Shown: one piece after another, positions 17,837 to 32,847 of the stretch
Layout: every line of letters starts with the position of its first letter
Position numbering within the stretch: position 1 is the stretch's first letter
Assembly (NCBI GenBank): GCA_018350325.1
Contig: JAEVLN010000014.1
Span: 2,010,001-2,074,000, forward strand
Source of the DNA: Globodera rostochiensis
Lineage: Eukaryota > Nematoda > Chromadorea > Rhabditida > Heteroderidae
Length of the DNA: 64,000 bases
Direction of reading: 5' to 3'
Program-made: the position numbers and the translations under genes
The notes under the pieces: generated by a model
The model's input: the letters and a program-made list of their open reading frames with translations, nothing else
What the model was told of the DNA's origin: nothing
Database searches by the model: none

Positions 17837-18592
17837 CTTGATGAAGTTGTGATTTGAACTTTTCATTTCTTAAGTGACCCAAAAGTCAGTTACGTTGCGT
17901 AATAATTTAATTTAATTAATTGTATCTCATTGCTTTGTTATATATTTTTGACCAGCTGACAAAAAGAGAATTTGAGGGTCGGAAACGTTTTTATGGGCTC
18001 GTAGTCCGAGTTTTTTGGCCCACGCGGGTTTTCTACGTACGGGTTTCACGGGGTTTTAGGGTACTTGAATTTTTCACATAACTTTTTAATAGTGCATCGA
18101 GCCGGCTCGACGTTGCTGAAATATATCTTCTAATCATTTAGAGCTTTCGGTTGATATAAAGATTATGAAGGTTGGTCAGTATTGAAAAAAGTTATGAGCT
18201 GCTAAACATTCCCGAGACGCAGTCGGCCCGCTTCGTTCGGATGTCTTTATTACAGAACGCCAAAGACTTACTATTACAAATTTTTTCAAATATTCGCTTC
18301 TTTTGAATATTGATCGAATTAATATTTGTTTGTTTGTCATTTCTCATGTCAATCTCTATTACAATAATTTGCATTTTCGTAAATTTTTTCAAAGCCACTT
18401 AAAAAAAAGCAGCGAGTTGGATGTCGTCTAACTCAGCTATGTAAATTGACTAATTTAAACAGCGTTTACTCAATATTCCCATTTTTATAGCTGTTGATTT
18501 TTTTGAAAAATGTAGCTTAAAATTATTTAGGTCATTTAATTGCTGCTGTCTGTGAATTTTAATTTCATCAACTGATACGCAGCATCTTAATC
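17837..18592. other. Intergenic region, no gene seen
   Basis: AT-rich sequence with no supported exon. A piece at about 18249-18275 (GAACGCCAAAGACTTACTATTACAAA) is close to the repeat at 24526-24600, hinting at a dispersed repeat family. Confidence 0.5.
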
Positions 18593-20391
18593 ATGGGGAA
18601 AGGATTTCAGAATTTTATGTCCAAGAAGGACTTCCACCCAAGTGCGTGGTGGAATCTAAAAAGGGTAAATTCTTATTTGTTGAACTGTTTAAATTTTTTT
18701 TTATAGAAGTGGGAGGCTGAACAGAAGAATGATTTGGAGCGAAAAAGGCAGGATGAGTTGCGCGTCCAATATGAGAAGGAGCAGGAAATCCTGAACAACA
18801 AGTTTGTAATAAATATTTTTAGCTTTTGATCAAAATCAATCGATTATTATGCGATTTTATGTAATAGTAAAGTTTGTGTCCCCAATTTTTGAAATTTTTT
18901 TTCATTCATGCAAAACATTTTTAGGGAAGTTTTGTGATGGTAGAAAATCCGAATCTGAAAATTTTTTCCCTCAAATTATTTAGAAAACAAAAATGCGTAT
19001 TGGTGTCCGGAAATCTAAATTGGTAGAAATGGAGCTTCGGCTTCTACGCTTTAAGTTTAATATATCTCAAGACAAATAACTTAGGAAAATTTGCCTGGGT
19101 TTTTTATTGCATATAATTCTATTTAGGGCACTGCTCGGCGATGAAAAGGCGCGAATAGGCCTTTCCTTTATGTACGATGCGCCTGCCGGCATAAACAAGA
19201 AGAAAGAAGAAGGACCGGAGCCGAAATTCGAGTGGCAGCGGAAATACAACGCGCCACGAGAAGAATGGGCCAAAGGCAATGAACTCATTCAGGATCAACC
19301 ATTTGGAATCCAGGTGGAGGGAGGGGGGGGGGTACGAATATTCTTTCTGATAGTTTATGGTATTTGGGAGTCAAACCGACCGCTGCACTTGATGTAAATT
19401 TTCACTTTTCCCTGTGAATTTATTTGCATATTGGGAAAGAACATTCCTTATATTTAGGTTCGAAACGTTCGATGCGTCAAATGTCGCACGTGGGGGCATT
19501 TGAATACGGATCGCGAATGTCCGTTGTATGGCATGAGTGGGAATGCTGAGGACCATGGCTGTAAGTTTTGAATTGACAAAGGGGGGAAAGCACATTCTCT
19601 TTTGCAGATGCAAACAATCCTTCCGACATTATACGTGATTTGAAAGCAGAAAAGAAAACGAAGACTCTGTTGGACGTCACGCCTTCACATTCACTGGTCG
19701 GCAAGGAGCTTACGGTCGAACTCAAGGAGATTCGTTCGCAATGCGTAAAACTGCCAAAGGAGGAAGTAAAGCCAAAAATCGAGGAGGAGAAAAGCCTTGG
19801 TGCGAAAAAAAAGAGAGGACGCCATTATTCATCGCCATCGGAAGCGGAGGAGGAGGGGGAGGACGAAGAGGAGAAAAAGCCGGAACCACTTGACCAGGAG
19901 CAGCTGTTTATGAACATGCGCGAAGAGCACAATTTGAAGTTTAAAACCGGTATTTTGGTTGGCTTGCGAGCCGATGAGCACATAAAAGTTAGCCTTTTGA
20001 TTTTAAATATATAATTTATTCAATTGTTTAACAGAAGCTGACGTCAGTGGTAGAGCAACACGAGCAGAAAACTTTTGAATCATTCCTAAAGGGATTGAGC
20101 GAGAAAAAACGCCTAAAAATAATGGGGTAACCTCATATCTTAAGACTCAAATTTACAAATAATTACTATTACAGAAAAATTATGAAGGCTGACTTGAATG
20201 GAGATTCCGATGCTAAAAGGGACAAGAAAGCGCGTAAGAAGGACAAAAAGAAGAAGCACAAGAAGGACAAAAGACATAAGCATCGTAGATCGTCGAGTCG
20301 AGAAACCGAAGAAAGGGATCAAAGAAAGAGTTACCGCCATAGGAAGGACCACGGACATTCATCCATTAAGCGATACGAGAGATCGAACTGA
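18593..20391 (+). CDS. CIR1-like corepressor / splicing-associated protein
   Basis: Matches CIR1 (corepressor interacting with RBPJ), a nuclear protein linked to Notch-pathway repression and to splicing. The N-terminal Cir_N region reads [16 protein letters not shown] and [18 protein letters not shown]. Then come [30 protein letters not shown], and the CCHC zinc knuckle [16 protein letters not shown] (exon from about 19458), all in family order. The C-terminal half is acidic then very lysine/arginine rich with an RS-like end. About six exons. The intron after FGIQ begins GTGGAGGGAGG and carries a poly-G run (about 19316-19331). The stop lies 132 bases before the LAMTOR3 start, operon-like spacing. 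Confidence 0.9.
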
Positions 20392-20523
20392 TTTGTGAGC
20401 AAGGAATTGATCATTTTCTTATCGGATAAATTTGTACAAACTCAATTGCTGATGCGTTTTCATCAATTTTTTCATTGACTGGATATTTTTGATTATTGGT
20501 TAATTCTAGTTATAAATGTGAAG
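20392..20523 (+). promoter_or_regulatory. Possible intercistronic region with spliced-leader acceptor
   Basis: 132 bases separate the CIR1 stop from the LAMTOR3 ATG. A TTCTAG ends at about 20509, some 15 bases before that ATG, where a trans-splice acceptor would be expected if the two genes are co-transcribed. Inferred from spacing only. Confidence 0.4.
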
Positions 20524-21009
20524 ATGACTCTGAGGATAATTGAGTCTCTTGAAAATCTGATCAAGTTGACTCCGGACGTTCAGTCAATCCTCATTCTCGA
20601 TGGAGACGGTGTTCCGGTTGTTAGTGCAGGCGAAGAGGTGTTTTTCCTTAAAAATATTAGAACTGTGTGCGTTTTAGATAAGGAATCGGTCCCAGTACTC
20701 AATCTCCTACAACACGCTCATTGAACAGGCCAAAAAGCTTGGGATGGGCGAACAGAAATTTTGGAGTTTTCGTTACGAGATGAACCAGGTTGGGTGCACT
20801 TTTCCGGCCAATTCTGTCTGTTTAACGTCTTTAAGGTCGTACTGCTTAAGAAGGGGGTATTTGCAGTGTTCATTATGGCCTCGGCAAGTGCCAATATGGG
20901 AATTCTTTGCTCGATGTCTGCACAATTCGAGCCAATTTTGGAGGAGTGCAAAATGATAGTGAACGAAGTCACAAATGGGCAGACGGTCGGACAGAGTCCG
21001 AGGCAATGA
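20524..21009 (+). CDS. LAMTOR3 (MP1) Ragulator subunit
   Basis: Small roadblock-fold protein of the lysosomal Ragulator complex, which anchors Rag GTPases and scaffolds MEK1/ERK. Three exons. The first reads LTPDVQSILILDGDGVPVV, matching the human DRDGVPV region. The second ends FRYEMNQ. The third, starting after TCTTTAAG, gives VVLLKKGVFAVFIMASASAN, aligning with the family's VVSFIASSSAN, then a C-terminal helix. The ATG at 20524 is chosen because an in-frame stop sits just upstream. AATAAA follows the stop at about 21046. Total length about 120 residues, as expected. RagC, its functional partner complex, is encoded 8 kb downstream. Confidence 0.88.
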
Positions 21010-21149
21010 CAGATCGTTCAGTTCCACAAATACAGCGAAGAGCAAAATAAATAAAACGATATTTACGTTTTGCTTGAATATGTAAACTATCAACTTGTAT
21101 TTATGCGTCTAATCCTTAAAATCTTTTGTGTACGTGTTCGCAGTTCTAA

Positions 21150-21610
21150 ATGAATTCGGATCAGCCGTTACCGAGCACGTCTGGCACTGTTGGGAATTCT
21201 GACGCTATGGAGGAAGACATCAAGCGAGCATTCAACAAACTTTCGAAGGCACGAGAAACAGATGCTCTGGATGGACCATCGGGTTGGTGATCCGTTTCTT
21301 ATTCATTATGTAATCCTAGGCCATTTAAATTTGGATTGGTTTAGCTCTTAGCGTACAGTCGGTCCATTGTCCTAACGTTCTGAAAGTGCCTACGAAATTT
21401 CATTATTTTAAAGATGCCTCTGAAGAAGTGCTCCAGCGTAAATTGACTGCTAAACAGCACGAAGAAAGGGCGTTGCTTAGTCTGATCAGCCGATTGCGCT
21501 CCCATCAAAGGACACTGCAGCTGGAGAAGGTTCGACTCGACCAGTTCTACGAGGAAAGCATCAAAAAGGAAATGTTCGGGACGGCTGATGGCGGAATAGA
21601 AGGATTATGA
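21150..21610 (+). CDS. Unknown coiled-coil protein
   Basis: Two exons (21150 to about 21284, then from about 21346) give a protein of about 130 residues: an acidic, serine-rich start (MNSDQPLPSTSGTVGNSD) and a helical, charged second half (RKLTAKQHEERALLSLISRL). I do not recognise the family. The ATG directly follows GTTCGCAG TTCTAA, a plausible spliced-leader acceptor, and lies 140 bases after the LAMTOR3 stop, so it may be the third gene of an operon. The open frame across a clean intron join supports it as real. Confidence 0.6.
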
Positions 21611-21812
21611 ATTTGGCATATTTCTATTGGGCTGTACTCTTTGACCGGAGGCGCGAATTATGTTTGAAGATTGAAAGTGAGGAATTACGTTTTTTAAAAA
21701 ACTGGATATTTTCTATTACATATTCACATTACAAAACATCGCGATCATTTTAGCCGAATACAGACCTATTTGCAAACGATAATAAAGAATTGTACTTTAA
21801 GCGAAGAAAGTG

Positions 21813-22420
21813 GGTAATAGTGCAGAACATTGGTCCCACAAAAAAAGGGGGTTTAAGAGGGTTTAACGCGATTGTGAGAAGTACTCGAGGGTTATCGAGG
21901 TCGCTGATCACGGATATGACATCAGATTTATCATATGACATCGTCTAATCTTTGATTTCAACATCTAAGATTTTTTTTAAAAATCAAAAAATTTTCAAAG
22001 TTGCTCAAAGGGTGTTTCTAGGGGTACTCGGGGACGTAGAATTCGAAGCTGACCCTTTTTGTTGTAGTTGTGTGCTCTTTTTGAATGTTGTTGAAGCCAA
22101 AATTAATTTTTGAAAATTTTTTAATTTTTTGGAAAAGTGTTCGATTTCGGTTCCGGGGTTCGAATTGGTCGAAATGGAGCTCAGCTTCGAATTCTACGTC
22201 CCCGAGTACCCCTAGAAACACCCTTTGAGCAACTTTGAAAATTTTTTGATTTTTAAAAAAAATCTTAGATGTTGAAATCAAAGATTAGACGATGTCATAT
22301 GATAAATCTGATGTCATATCCGTGATCAGCGACCTCGATAACCCTCGAGTACTTCTCACAATCGCGTTAAACCCTCTTAAACCCCCTTTTTTTGTGGGAC
22401 CAATGTTCTGCACTATTACC
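21813..22420. mobile_element. Palindromic Mutator-like MITE, 240-bp arms
   Basis: Arms 21813-22052 and 22181-22420 are reverse complements of each other over about 240 bases, with a 128-bp AT-rich spacer. It is flanked by AAGAAAGTG on the left and AAGAAGGTG on the right, a 9-bp target duplication with one change. Long terminal inverted repeats and an 8-11 bp duplication are typical of Mutator-superfamily non-autonomous elements. No transposase is encoded. Confidence 0.85.
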
Positions 22421-22830
22421 AAGAAGGTGTTTGATTTAATTACGATTACTTAATTTGGACTTCAAAAGAAGAGCTTTTTTTGCTTCGCCAAATACCTCAA
22501 AGCGGCGTCCGATTTTTCTGAAATATTTTAAAAAAGGGGCCAAAAATCTTGGGATTCTGAGTTTTTAGCCATACATAGTTGTTCAATGTTTGTCCAATCG
22601 CCTAGCTGTAATCCACAAATAGCTTCTACCCAAGAGCATTTTGAATGGTCTTTCAAAACAGCTTCCGCCAAGACTCAAAATGACATCAAAATTCAGTACC
22701 CTCATAGTTGTCCGCATTCAGTACCAATTAGTAGAGCATTTGAACACCACCCCAAATCCTGGTTGAAATTGTTCGTGCATCCATCCGCCCTAAACTTTTG
22801 TGTCCACTCCTACACGGAAATTGCCATGGA

Positions 22831-23822
22831 ATGGTGCCGCTGAATGGTGCGTTCGGCCGTCTCCTCTGCAAATGTTTGCTGCTTCTCTCATTCGTCCTCC
22901 TCTTCATCTTTTGGTCCACATCCCAACAAAATCAATCGTCAGTCGAAGTTGATCAACTTGAACGGCGACTCAGCTTTTCGCTTGCCCAATTGGACTCACT
23001 TCATGCGCAAATTAATGTTATCGCACGACACAAAGAGCGAATTGAGCGTTTGTTGGGGGAGGAAAGAGAACACTTTGCTAAGCGCACAAAAGGCGAGTCT
23101 GGCGCTTTATGTATTTTGATTTGAATTCTAGATCTGACCGATCGTGTTTTGCATCTCGAAGCCGAAAATAGTCGACGGACACAGAATAACAGACAATGGA
23201 CCGTTTCGGTATTTTTGTAGAGGGTAAAAATCCTAATTTTCGCCTAAGCAGCTTATGAACCGGTCATCAACGGACGAAAAGGCTGCTGCTCTTACAAATG
23301 TGGCCGAAGAGGTTATATCACGGATATTTTCCAATAAGACCAATACTTTTTTTAATGGGTCAAAATGACACAAAATTGTTTGCAAAAAATTCCATTTCGG
23401 CTGCGGGAATGCTCCACCCTATCCCAATCCTTGGTTACAGTTATTTTTAGAACAGCACTCAATTAAACCAAATGAATGCGCAAAGACCCGATGCGCAACG
23501 AGTGGAAGATCCCTTCAACGGCCATCAACTTCGAAGGCCGCCATTGCCAAAAGAGGATAAGAAACAAATCGAAACAAAACCGGATTCGAAAAATGGGGTC
23601 GGAGAGAGGGAGGACATTGGGGCTGAGAAGGATTATATATTCGCGCGAGAGAAGCCCCGGGAGGATTTGGTGTTCAGAAGGGCCAATGGTAACAACGAAA
23701 CTTCCAGTAAACCCTCAGTGAAGGAATTGATGAAAAAAATGTCACGCAAAGGGAAAGCGCACGCAGAGAAGACAGAAAGGGAGAAGGCGGAAGGAGCTAG
23801 GGCTGCTCATGCTGGTGGATAA
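22831..23822 (+). CDS. Type II membrane protein with luminal coiled coil (GOLM1-like layout)
   Basis: From ATG 22831: a short cytosolic start (MVPLNGAFGRLLCK), one helix (CLLLLSFVLLFIFW), then a coiled coil (SVEVDQLERRLSFSLAQLD; IERLLGEEREHF) continued in exon 2 (DLTDRVLHLEAENSRR), and a charged hydrophilic C-terminal exon (about 23452-23822) rich in K, E and R. This layout resembles GOLM1/CASC4 Golgi proteins, but no sequence motif proves the family. The first intron (23093-23131, 39 nt) is GC-AG (donor GCGAGT). The intron before exon 4 uses GT after ...NVAEE. Gene structure is credible; function is unknown. Confidence 0.65.
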
Positions 23823-24117
23823 TCTCATACGTGTGGGGAATGTTGATTTTATTGGTCCATTCGACTCTCCTCGATAGTGTAGATTGACCGAAATGAAAGA
23901 TCAATTTTACCATTTGGTCAATAAAAAATTACCTGTTTTTGTGATAACCGTTAATCAAATTTGAAAGTTCTGGTAAGTTCAGTTTCCGATGCATTTCTTT
24001 CGATTTGTCTCTATTTTCCTTTCAACGAACTTCAACAGTTTTCTCTTTTAAGACCATTTTTGTGAAAATATTTGTCAATGTTCTCCATCGTTTTGTCAAT
24101 ACAATGCTCATCCATAC

Positions 24118-24248
24118 CAGGGATGTAACCGGATGCCAAAAAAATGCCCGGAAACCGGAATTCCTGCTCATACAAAATGTCAAAATCCGGAATTTTTAAA
24201 AAACCTTTAAGTGAATAAGATCAGCCTGGAAATCCGGTTACATCCCTG
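24118..24248. mobile_element. Short hAT-like MITE
   Basis: A 131-bp element with perfect 17-bp terminal inverted repeats (CAGGGATGTAACCGGAT and its complement). The flanks ATCCATAC and ACCAATAC match at six of eight positions, compatible with an old 8-bp target duplication. A CAGGG end and 8-bp duplication are typical of hAT elements. No coding capacity. Confidence 0.7.
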
Positions 24249-24525
24249 ACCAATACTCATAATTCGCAGCTGCGGCTATGTGAACTCTAAACGTTTCAAT
24301 GAATGTAAAGAATAAACATGAAATGATTTTTATTTTCGGTTACGGTTAAAAATTAGTAGAGCATTTTGTTTCTGAGCTCTGCCAAAAATCAGGAAAATTG
24401 TACGTTTAAAAAAATGCCCACGTTCGATGCGTTGGGCCACGAAACACCCAATCAGCCAAAAACCACGAAAATACCAAAAAATAAATAAAATTTAAAAGTC
24501 GACAAAACATTTTGTTGCTGACAAA

Positions 24526-24600
24526 ACGCCAAAGATTATTATTACAAAACGCCAAGATTTAAAAATTTATTATTACAAAACGCCAAAGATTTATAACCAA
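24526..24600. repeat. AACGCCAAAGATT tandem repeat
   Basis: Three spaced copies of ACAAAACGCCAAGATT-like sequence separated by TTATTATT. A related single copy lies at 18249-18275. Confidence 0.6.
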
Positions 24601-24989
24601 CAATTCGTTCAAACATTAATTCGCTTTTTTTTCTTTATTGCCCAGCTCTCATCGGTTTTCACTCGGCCCATGAACAATTTCCTATTTTTAGTTTGATGTA
24701 AAATATTCATTGGACGCGTAAAAAATTCATTGGACGCGTAAAAAATTCATGGTGAAGTTTTCTTGATTTTCTAAAAAATTTCGCCGGAACCCCTAAACTG
24801 GAGGTGTCCGGATAATTGGGCGACTATGGGCGCCGTTTTTAATCAGAAATTGGGCGCCAGGTGAAATTTTTTGTTTTTCCCCTGGGGCCTATTTACCGGC
24901 GCACAATTATCCTAGACCCTGATGATTAATCACCATTTTTTAGGACACCGATTTTAAATCAATCTATTTTTATTCGCAGATCAAAAACT

Positions 24990-28712
<3,723 letters not shown>

Positions 28713-28864
28713 TTTGGCTGGCAGTTTAAATAACACATTAAATGATTTTTTGCCGAATATTGTATTTTTTTTAATATTAATGTTTTTGCGTACATTTTAT
28801 TTCTGTAAATGTTTCATTCCGATTTCAGCATTAAATTGTTTGTTTTGAACTAAACTTAAGAAAA
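28713..28864 (+). promoter_or_regulatory. Possible intercistronic region
   Basis: 152 AT-rich bases between the DDX46 stop and the RagC start, with TTTCAG near 28829 and AACTTAAG ending just before AAAAATG. The spacing fits an operon with trans-splicing. Inference only. Confidence 0.4.
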
Positions 28865-30533
28865 ATGTCTGATGTTAGGGCGGCGTATTATCGTCATGAG
28901 GAAGAGGACTACGACTACGGACTCAAGGAAGACGAGTCGGACTCCGAGTGTTCTATCGGTTATCGCCCGACAATTGTCAGTTGACATGTCTTCCCGTTAT
29001 TTTAACCTTCGGTAACCAAATTTAGGTGATTATGGGGCTTAAACGGAGTGGTAAAACGTCAATTCGAAAGGTTTTTGGTCTGGAAATTCCAACCGAATTG
29101 GTTGCTTAAGGTCGTTTTTCAAAAGATGAGCCCAAATGAGACGCTTTTTGTGGAGAGTACGGCACGAGTAACCAACGAATGTGGGGGCAAAATTTGTATA
29201 AAAATAATTCCCATTGTCTTTTAGCCGTCTCCGATTCTTTCATAAACTTTGAAACAATTGAATTCCCTGGCCAAGTGGACCCTTTCGAGGCGTCTTTCGA
29301 CCCAAATTCGATTTTCTCACGATGCGGTGAGTGCATTTTGTACATGGGAACATATTTCGATGTCCCATCAGCATCGCCGTTCCCCCACCATGTTTTTCCC
29401 CTGTCCCCTAGCTGTCTGGCTACTCCCTTTAATATTTGTCGTCAGGGCCTTCCGACCAATGGAAACTTCTGTTTTCTTTCAGGCGCCCTTCTTTTTGTGA
29501 TCGATGCTCAAGCGGACTATGATGAAGCTTTGAAGAAGATGGTCCCCGCCATTGTACACTCGTACAACATCAATAAAAACATCAAATTTGAGGTTGCGCG
29601 CTTTTGCCTCATCGAGTGACGTTATTTTAGGCTTTTGTTCATAAAGTTGACGGTCTCAGCGAGGAAACCAAAATGGAAACGCACAGGAAAATATTCCAAA
29701 CGGTCCAAGACGATTTGGCAGACCAGGGAATGGACCACATCCGCATAAACTACCACATGACTTCGTCTGTCTTTGATTAAACATAAAGTCTATTATCACC
29801 CTTTAGCATTTACGATCATTCCATCTTTGAAGCCTTCAGCAAAGTCATCCAGAAATTGATCAGGCAACTTTCCGCCTTGGAAACCCTTCTGGACATTTTC
29901 AATCAGGTTGAAAATGTTCGGCAGTCGTGTTGTAATTCCCACCGAATAAGTTCAGGGTTCAAATGTCGAAAAATCGTTTTTATTCGACGTTTCCAGCAAA
30001 ATTTACATTGCGACAGACTCTTCGCCAGTTGACATGGTGGACGGCATTTTTTTATTATTGAAATTGCTTTTTCTTTTTCAGGCAACCTATGAACTGTGCT
30101 GCGATATGATTGATGTAAGTTTCTCAGCTGTACTGCTGCTACATTTACAAAACGGTGTTTATTTAGGTAACAATTGATATTTCTTCCATATACGGACATC
30201 GAAATGAACAAAAAAATGTTCGGCCAGCCGGGTTTGACCAAGATTCGTCTGCAGTGATCACTCTTCGGACCAGACAAGTTGCGTTTTAAACCGTATTCGA
30301 TCACTTCACTTTGGTTTCTCTCAGGTTATCTTTCTTCGCCAGATAAATGTCTATTTGGCCTTGGTTTGTGTGATTAAAGAGGACAACTTCGAGAAGCAGG
30401 GACTGATCGACTTCAATTTCAATGTGTTCAAACAGGCAAATTTTAGTGTCTAGGCCATTCGGACCTTTTCCCAAAGGGAGTGGACGATGTGTTCGAGCTG
30501 GGCAAGAGACGGCACTCTCTGGCAGTCGGATGA
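28865..30533 (+). CDS. RagC/D-type GTPase
   Basis: Rag GTPase that pairs with RagA/B on lysosomes to bring mTORC1 to amino-acid signals. Acidic N-terminus ([18 protein letters not shown]), P loop [31 protein letters not shown] (the switch II WDFPGQ region of RagC, here EFPGQ), [20 protein letters not shown] (the NKxD-equivalent in Rags), then the roadblock domain: [41 protein letters not shown]. About ten exons. The last intron (30436-30476, 41 nt) is GC-AG; it joins NVFKQ to [12 protein letters not shown] and the stop at 30531-30533. All joins keep frame. RagC and not RagA is supported by the HKVDGL and [14 protein letters not shown] signatures. Confidence 0.93.
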
Positions 30534-31260
30534 CATCCAAAGAATCTCTATTATTCTTGGGACAATCATACCAAAAAGTCATTGTTTGAATCTGCTGTTG
30601 TTGGCCTTGCCTTTTTGTGAATTTGTTGTCTTGCAATCAAAATTCTATTAAAATTCGCTGTTTGGCCAATAGTTTGCAATAATTATAATATTTTGACTCT
30701 AGTGATTTGATATTTGTCTGTAATCTTATCGGATAACTATCTATGGTTTTTTCCTCTTTTGGTTTTTGGAAAGACCAATGGGGATTTTTTTTATGCGAAT
30801 TTTGTCACTTTTGAAAGGCAGAATGACATTTTGTCGACGCGGCATTTTGTCGATTAATTTGTAAGCTAGGTAAACCAGACATTTCGTCGACGCGTCTTTC
30901 GTCGATAAAGTCAAATTCGACATTTCGTCGACCAAGCCAAATTCGGCATTTCGTCGATAAGCCAAAATACGACATTTCATCGACAGCCAAATCTGACATT
31001 TCACCGACTAGGCAAAAATACCACATTTTATTTGATTCGTCAGTCTCAGAATTTTAAGCCCATCTTGGTATTTAAATCGAGCCTTCAGGGGCTTTTGACC
31101 GGGTCAAAGTTGCCTTCAGGGGCTTTTTGACAAACGATACATTTCCTTGGGGCGGAAACAGCGGGAACGCCCATGGGGCTGAAACGTCCCGCTTTCGTAG
31201 AGAATACCGATTTTCTAATGATGCTGTCGACGTTCTTTCATTTCAGAGTTCCTTAACGGC
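30534..31260. other. Intergenic region with minisatellite
   Basis: No exon supported. Contains the CATTTCGTCGA array (30820-31025) and a duplicated CCTTCAGGGGCTTTT motif near 31084 and 31112. Confidence 0.5.
30820..31025. repeat. CATTTCGTCGA minisatellite
   Basis: About seven imperfect copies of a roughly 28-bp unit built on GACATTTCGTCGAC followed by AAGCCAAAT. Copies diverge steadily toward the 3' end (CATTTCATCGAC, CATTTCACCGAC). No function evident. Confidence 0.75.
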
Positions 31261-32446
31261 ATGCAAGTAGCCAAATGTTGTCTTTGTCAAATGCTAATCC
31301 CTGGGGCCCGGCGTTTCGCCATCCAACAGTCAACTGCAGTGCTTGTGAGCGCAAATTTGGTAGCAACATCGTCAAATGCATTAATGGAGCAGTACAACGA
31401 CAAGGAAACCATAAAAGACTTTGGAAAGATTATGAAACTGATCGAAAAACATCCGTCTCTGAAAAGGAAGATAGAACGAAAAACCCCCGCCGAGGACAAT
31501 TATCTCTTCGAAAAAAAGAACGAACGCAAAAAGGATTGGATGGAATACGTCCGGAATGGCCTGCACCGGGAATACGACGATCACGCAATGAGAAAAGGCC
31601 TTGAATCGCGGAAGAAGCGGGCGAGACGGGAGGCATTTTGGTAACCATTTGCTTTTTTGAACATTTTCGTAAAGTCCCCCCCCCCCATTTTAAGTTATAT
31701 GCGAGACCATAATACACTTGAACTCCTCAGGAATGCGCAAAATTACATGAATGAATTGAAGGGGCTCAATGAGAAAGTCAATCAAAGGATTTTTGAAGAC
31801 GACGAGGTTTGTTTTGCAAAATAAATACCCTCCGCTTAAATTTTTGCTAAAGTTACGAAATTTGATATGTTTAGTTTTCTTTATACGGCTGTTATTGGCT
31901 TGAAAAATTGGCGGATTCATTGGGGGGGGGCAAAGGGCACGGAATTTGTCCCTTTTTGGGGCAAAAATAAGCCCAATTCGAGGGCCTTAGCTCCCCCCCC
32001 CCCATTATTTAATGATAAAAAACCCACAGGGGACCCTTTTGTTTTGCAAAATTTTGGATCAATTTTCATAACAAATAAAATTACCGTATTGACTTGTATT
32101 CCTGACCAATTTTTTAATCAAAAAATACGGCCCTGAGTCGGGTAGAACACAAAAATATGGCCCTTAACTGGTTTTCGAAGAAAAATTCCCTTGTGGAAAA
32201 ACTTTAAATAGACCCCCCCCCCCTAAAAAGCGACTTTTTTGGCTTGCCCCCCCCCGGAATTTGTGTTCTGGCTTCATCATATTTGTTAGCCCAATTTTAT
32301 TTGACGTCGTTGTGCTGGAACTTAAATAAACTTTATTAGAGAATTAATTTTCATTCAATGCATTTGCATATTTTCAGCTGTTTGTTACTGTGTTGAAATT
32401 TGTAAGGAAGGAACTGCTCAAAGGGGACGAACAGAAGAATGATTGA
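31261..32446 (+). CDS. Unknown small basic protein
   Basis: Starts MQVAKCCLCQMLIPGARRFA, uncharged-to-basic with no acidic residues, which could be an organelle-targeting sequence. A charged helical body follows (KKDWMEYVRNGLHREYDD; RKKRARREAFW), then exon 2 (NAQNYMNELKGLNEKVNQRI, ending at about 31806) and exon 3 (about 32379-32446, LFVTVLKFVRKELLKGDEQK). About 170 residues. I do not recognise the family. The three exons share charge pattern and keep frame across GT-AG introns. The second intron (about 570 bp) is packed with poly-C and poly-G runs. An upstream exon is possible. Confidence 0.55.
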
Positions 32447-32847
32447 ATTAATTTGTTGATTTGATTTTTAATGTTTAAAGCGAGGTGATAAAATGTTTAA
32501 GCATTTTGTGGTGGTTCGGGTGCAAAGGACAGCCGGAATTGACTGAAAATAGCGGGTCAGTCCCTCGGGCGTATTGCTCTCTTATGACTCATCACAATAT
32601 TCCCTCCCCTCCGGCGGTTGCTATGTGCGCGCTTTCTTTCCGCTCGTTTTCTATCCAATTGCGCGGGGATTGATCGTGCGCGTTCTTCGAGTGGACGGCG
32701 GGTGGTGGGGGGGGGGGGGGGAATTGGCGTGACGACTGACCACGCCGCCGTTGCATCGGTCGTGAGATGCTTTGACTTCCATTCCCCCCATTATTCTTTC
32801 CCGCAATTCTCAGTTGGTCCTTCCCATTCCAACTCAATAGCAGCAGA

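Larger units (their letters stand above)
23823..24989. other. Intergenic region with dispersed repeats
   Basis: Contains a hAT-like MITE (24118-24248), a three-copy repeat (24526-24600) and a two-copy ATTCATTGGACGCGTAAAAA repeat (about 24707-24750). No exon is supported. GCAG at about 24977-24980 may be the spliced-leader acceptor for DDX46. Confidence 0.55.

Noticed and set aside
19316..19335. Extension of the CIR1 exon past FGIQ into GGGG codons
   Set aside because: The next exon begins VRNVRCVKC right after FGIQ in family members, so the G run is at the start of an intron.
30820..31025. Possible CRISPR-like array (regular spaced repeats)
   Set aside because: Eukaryotic context, imperfect short repeats with no unique spacers; an ordinary minisatellite.
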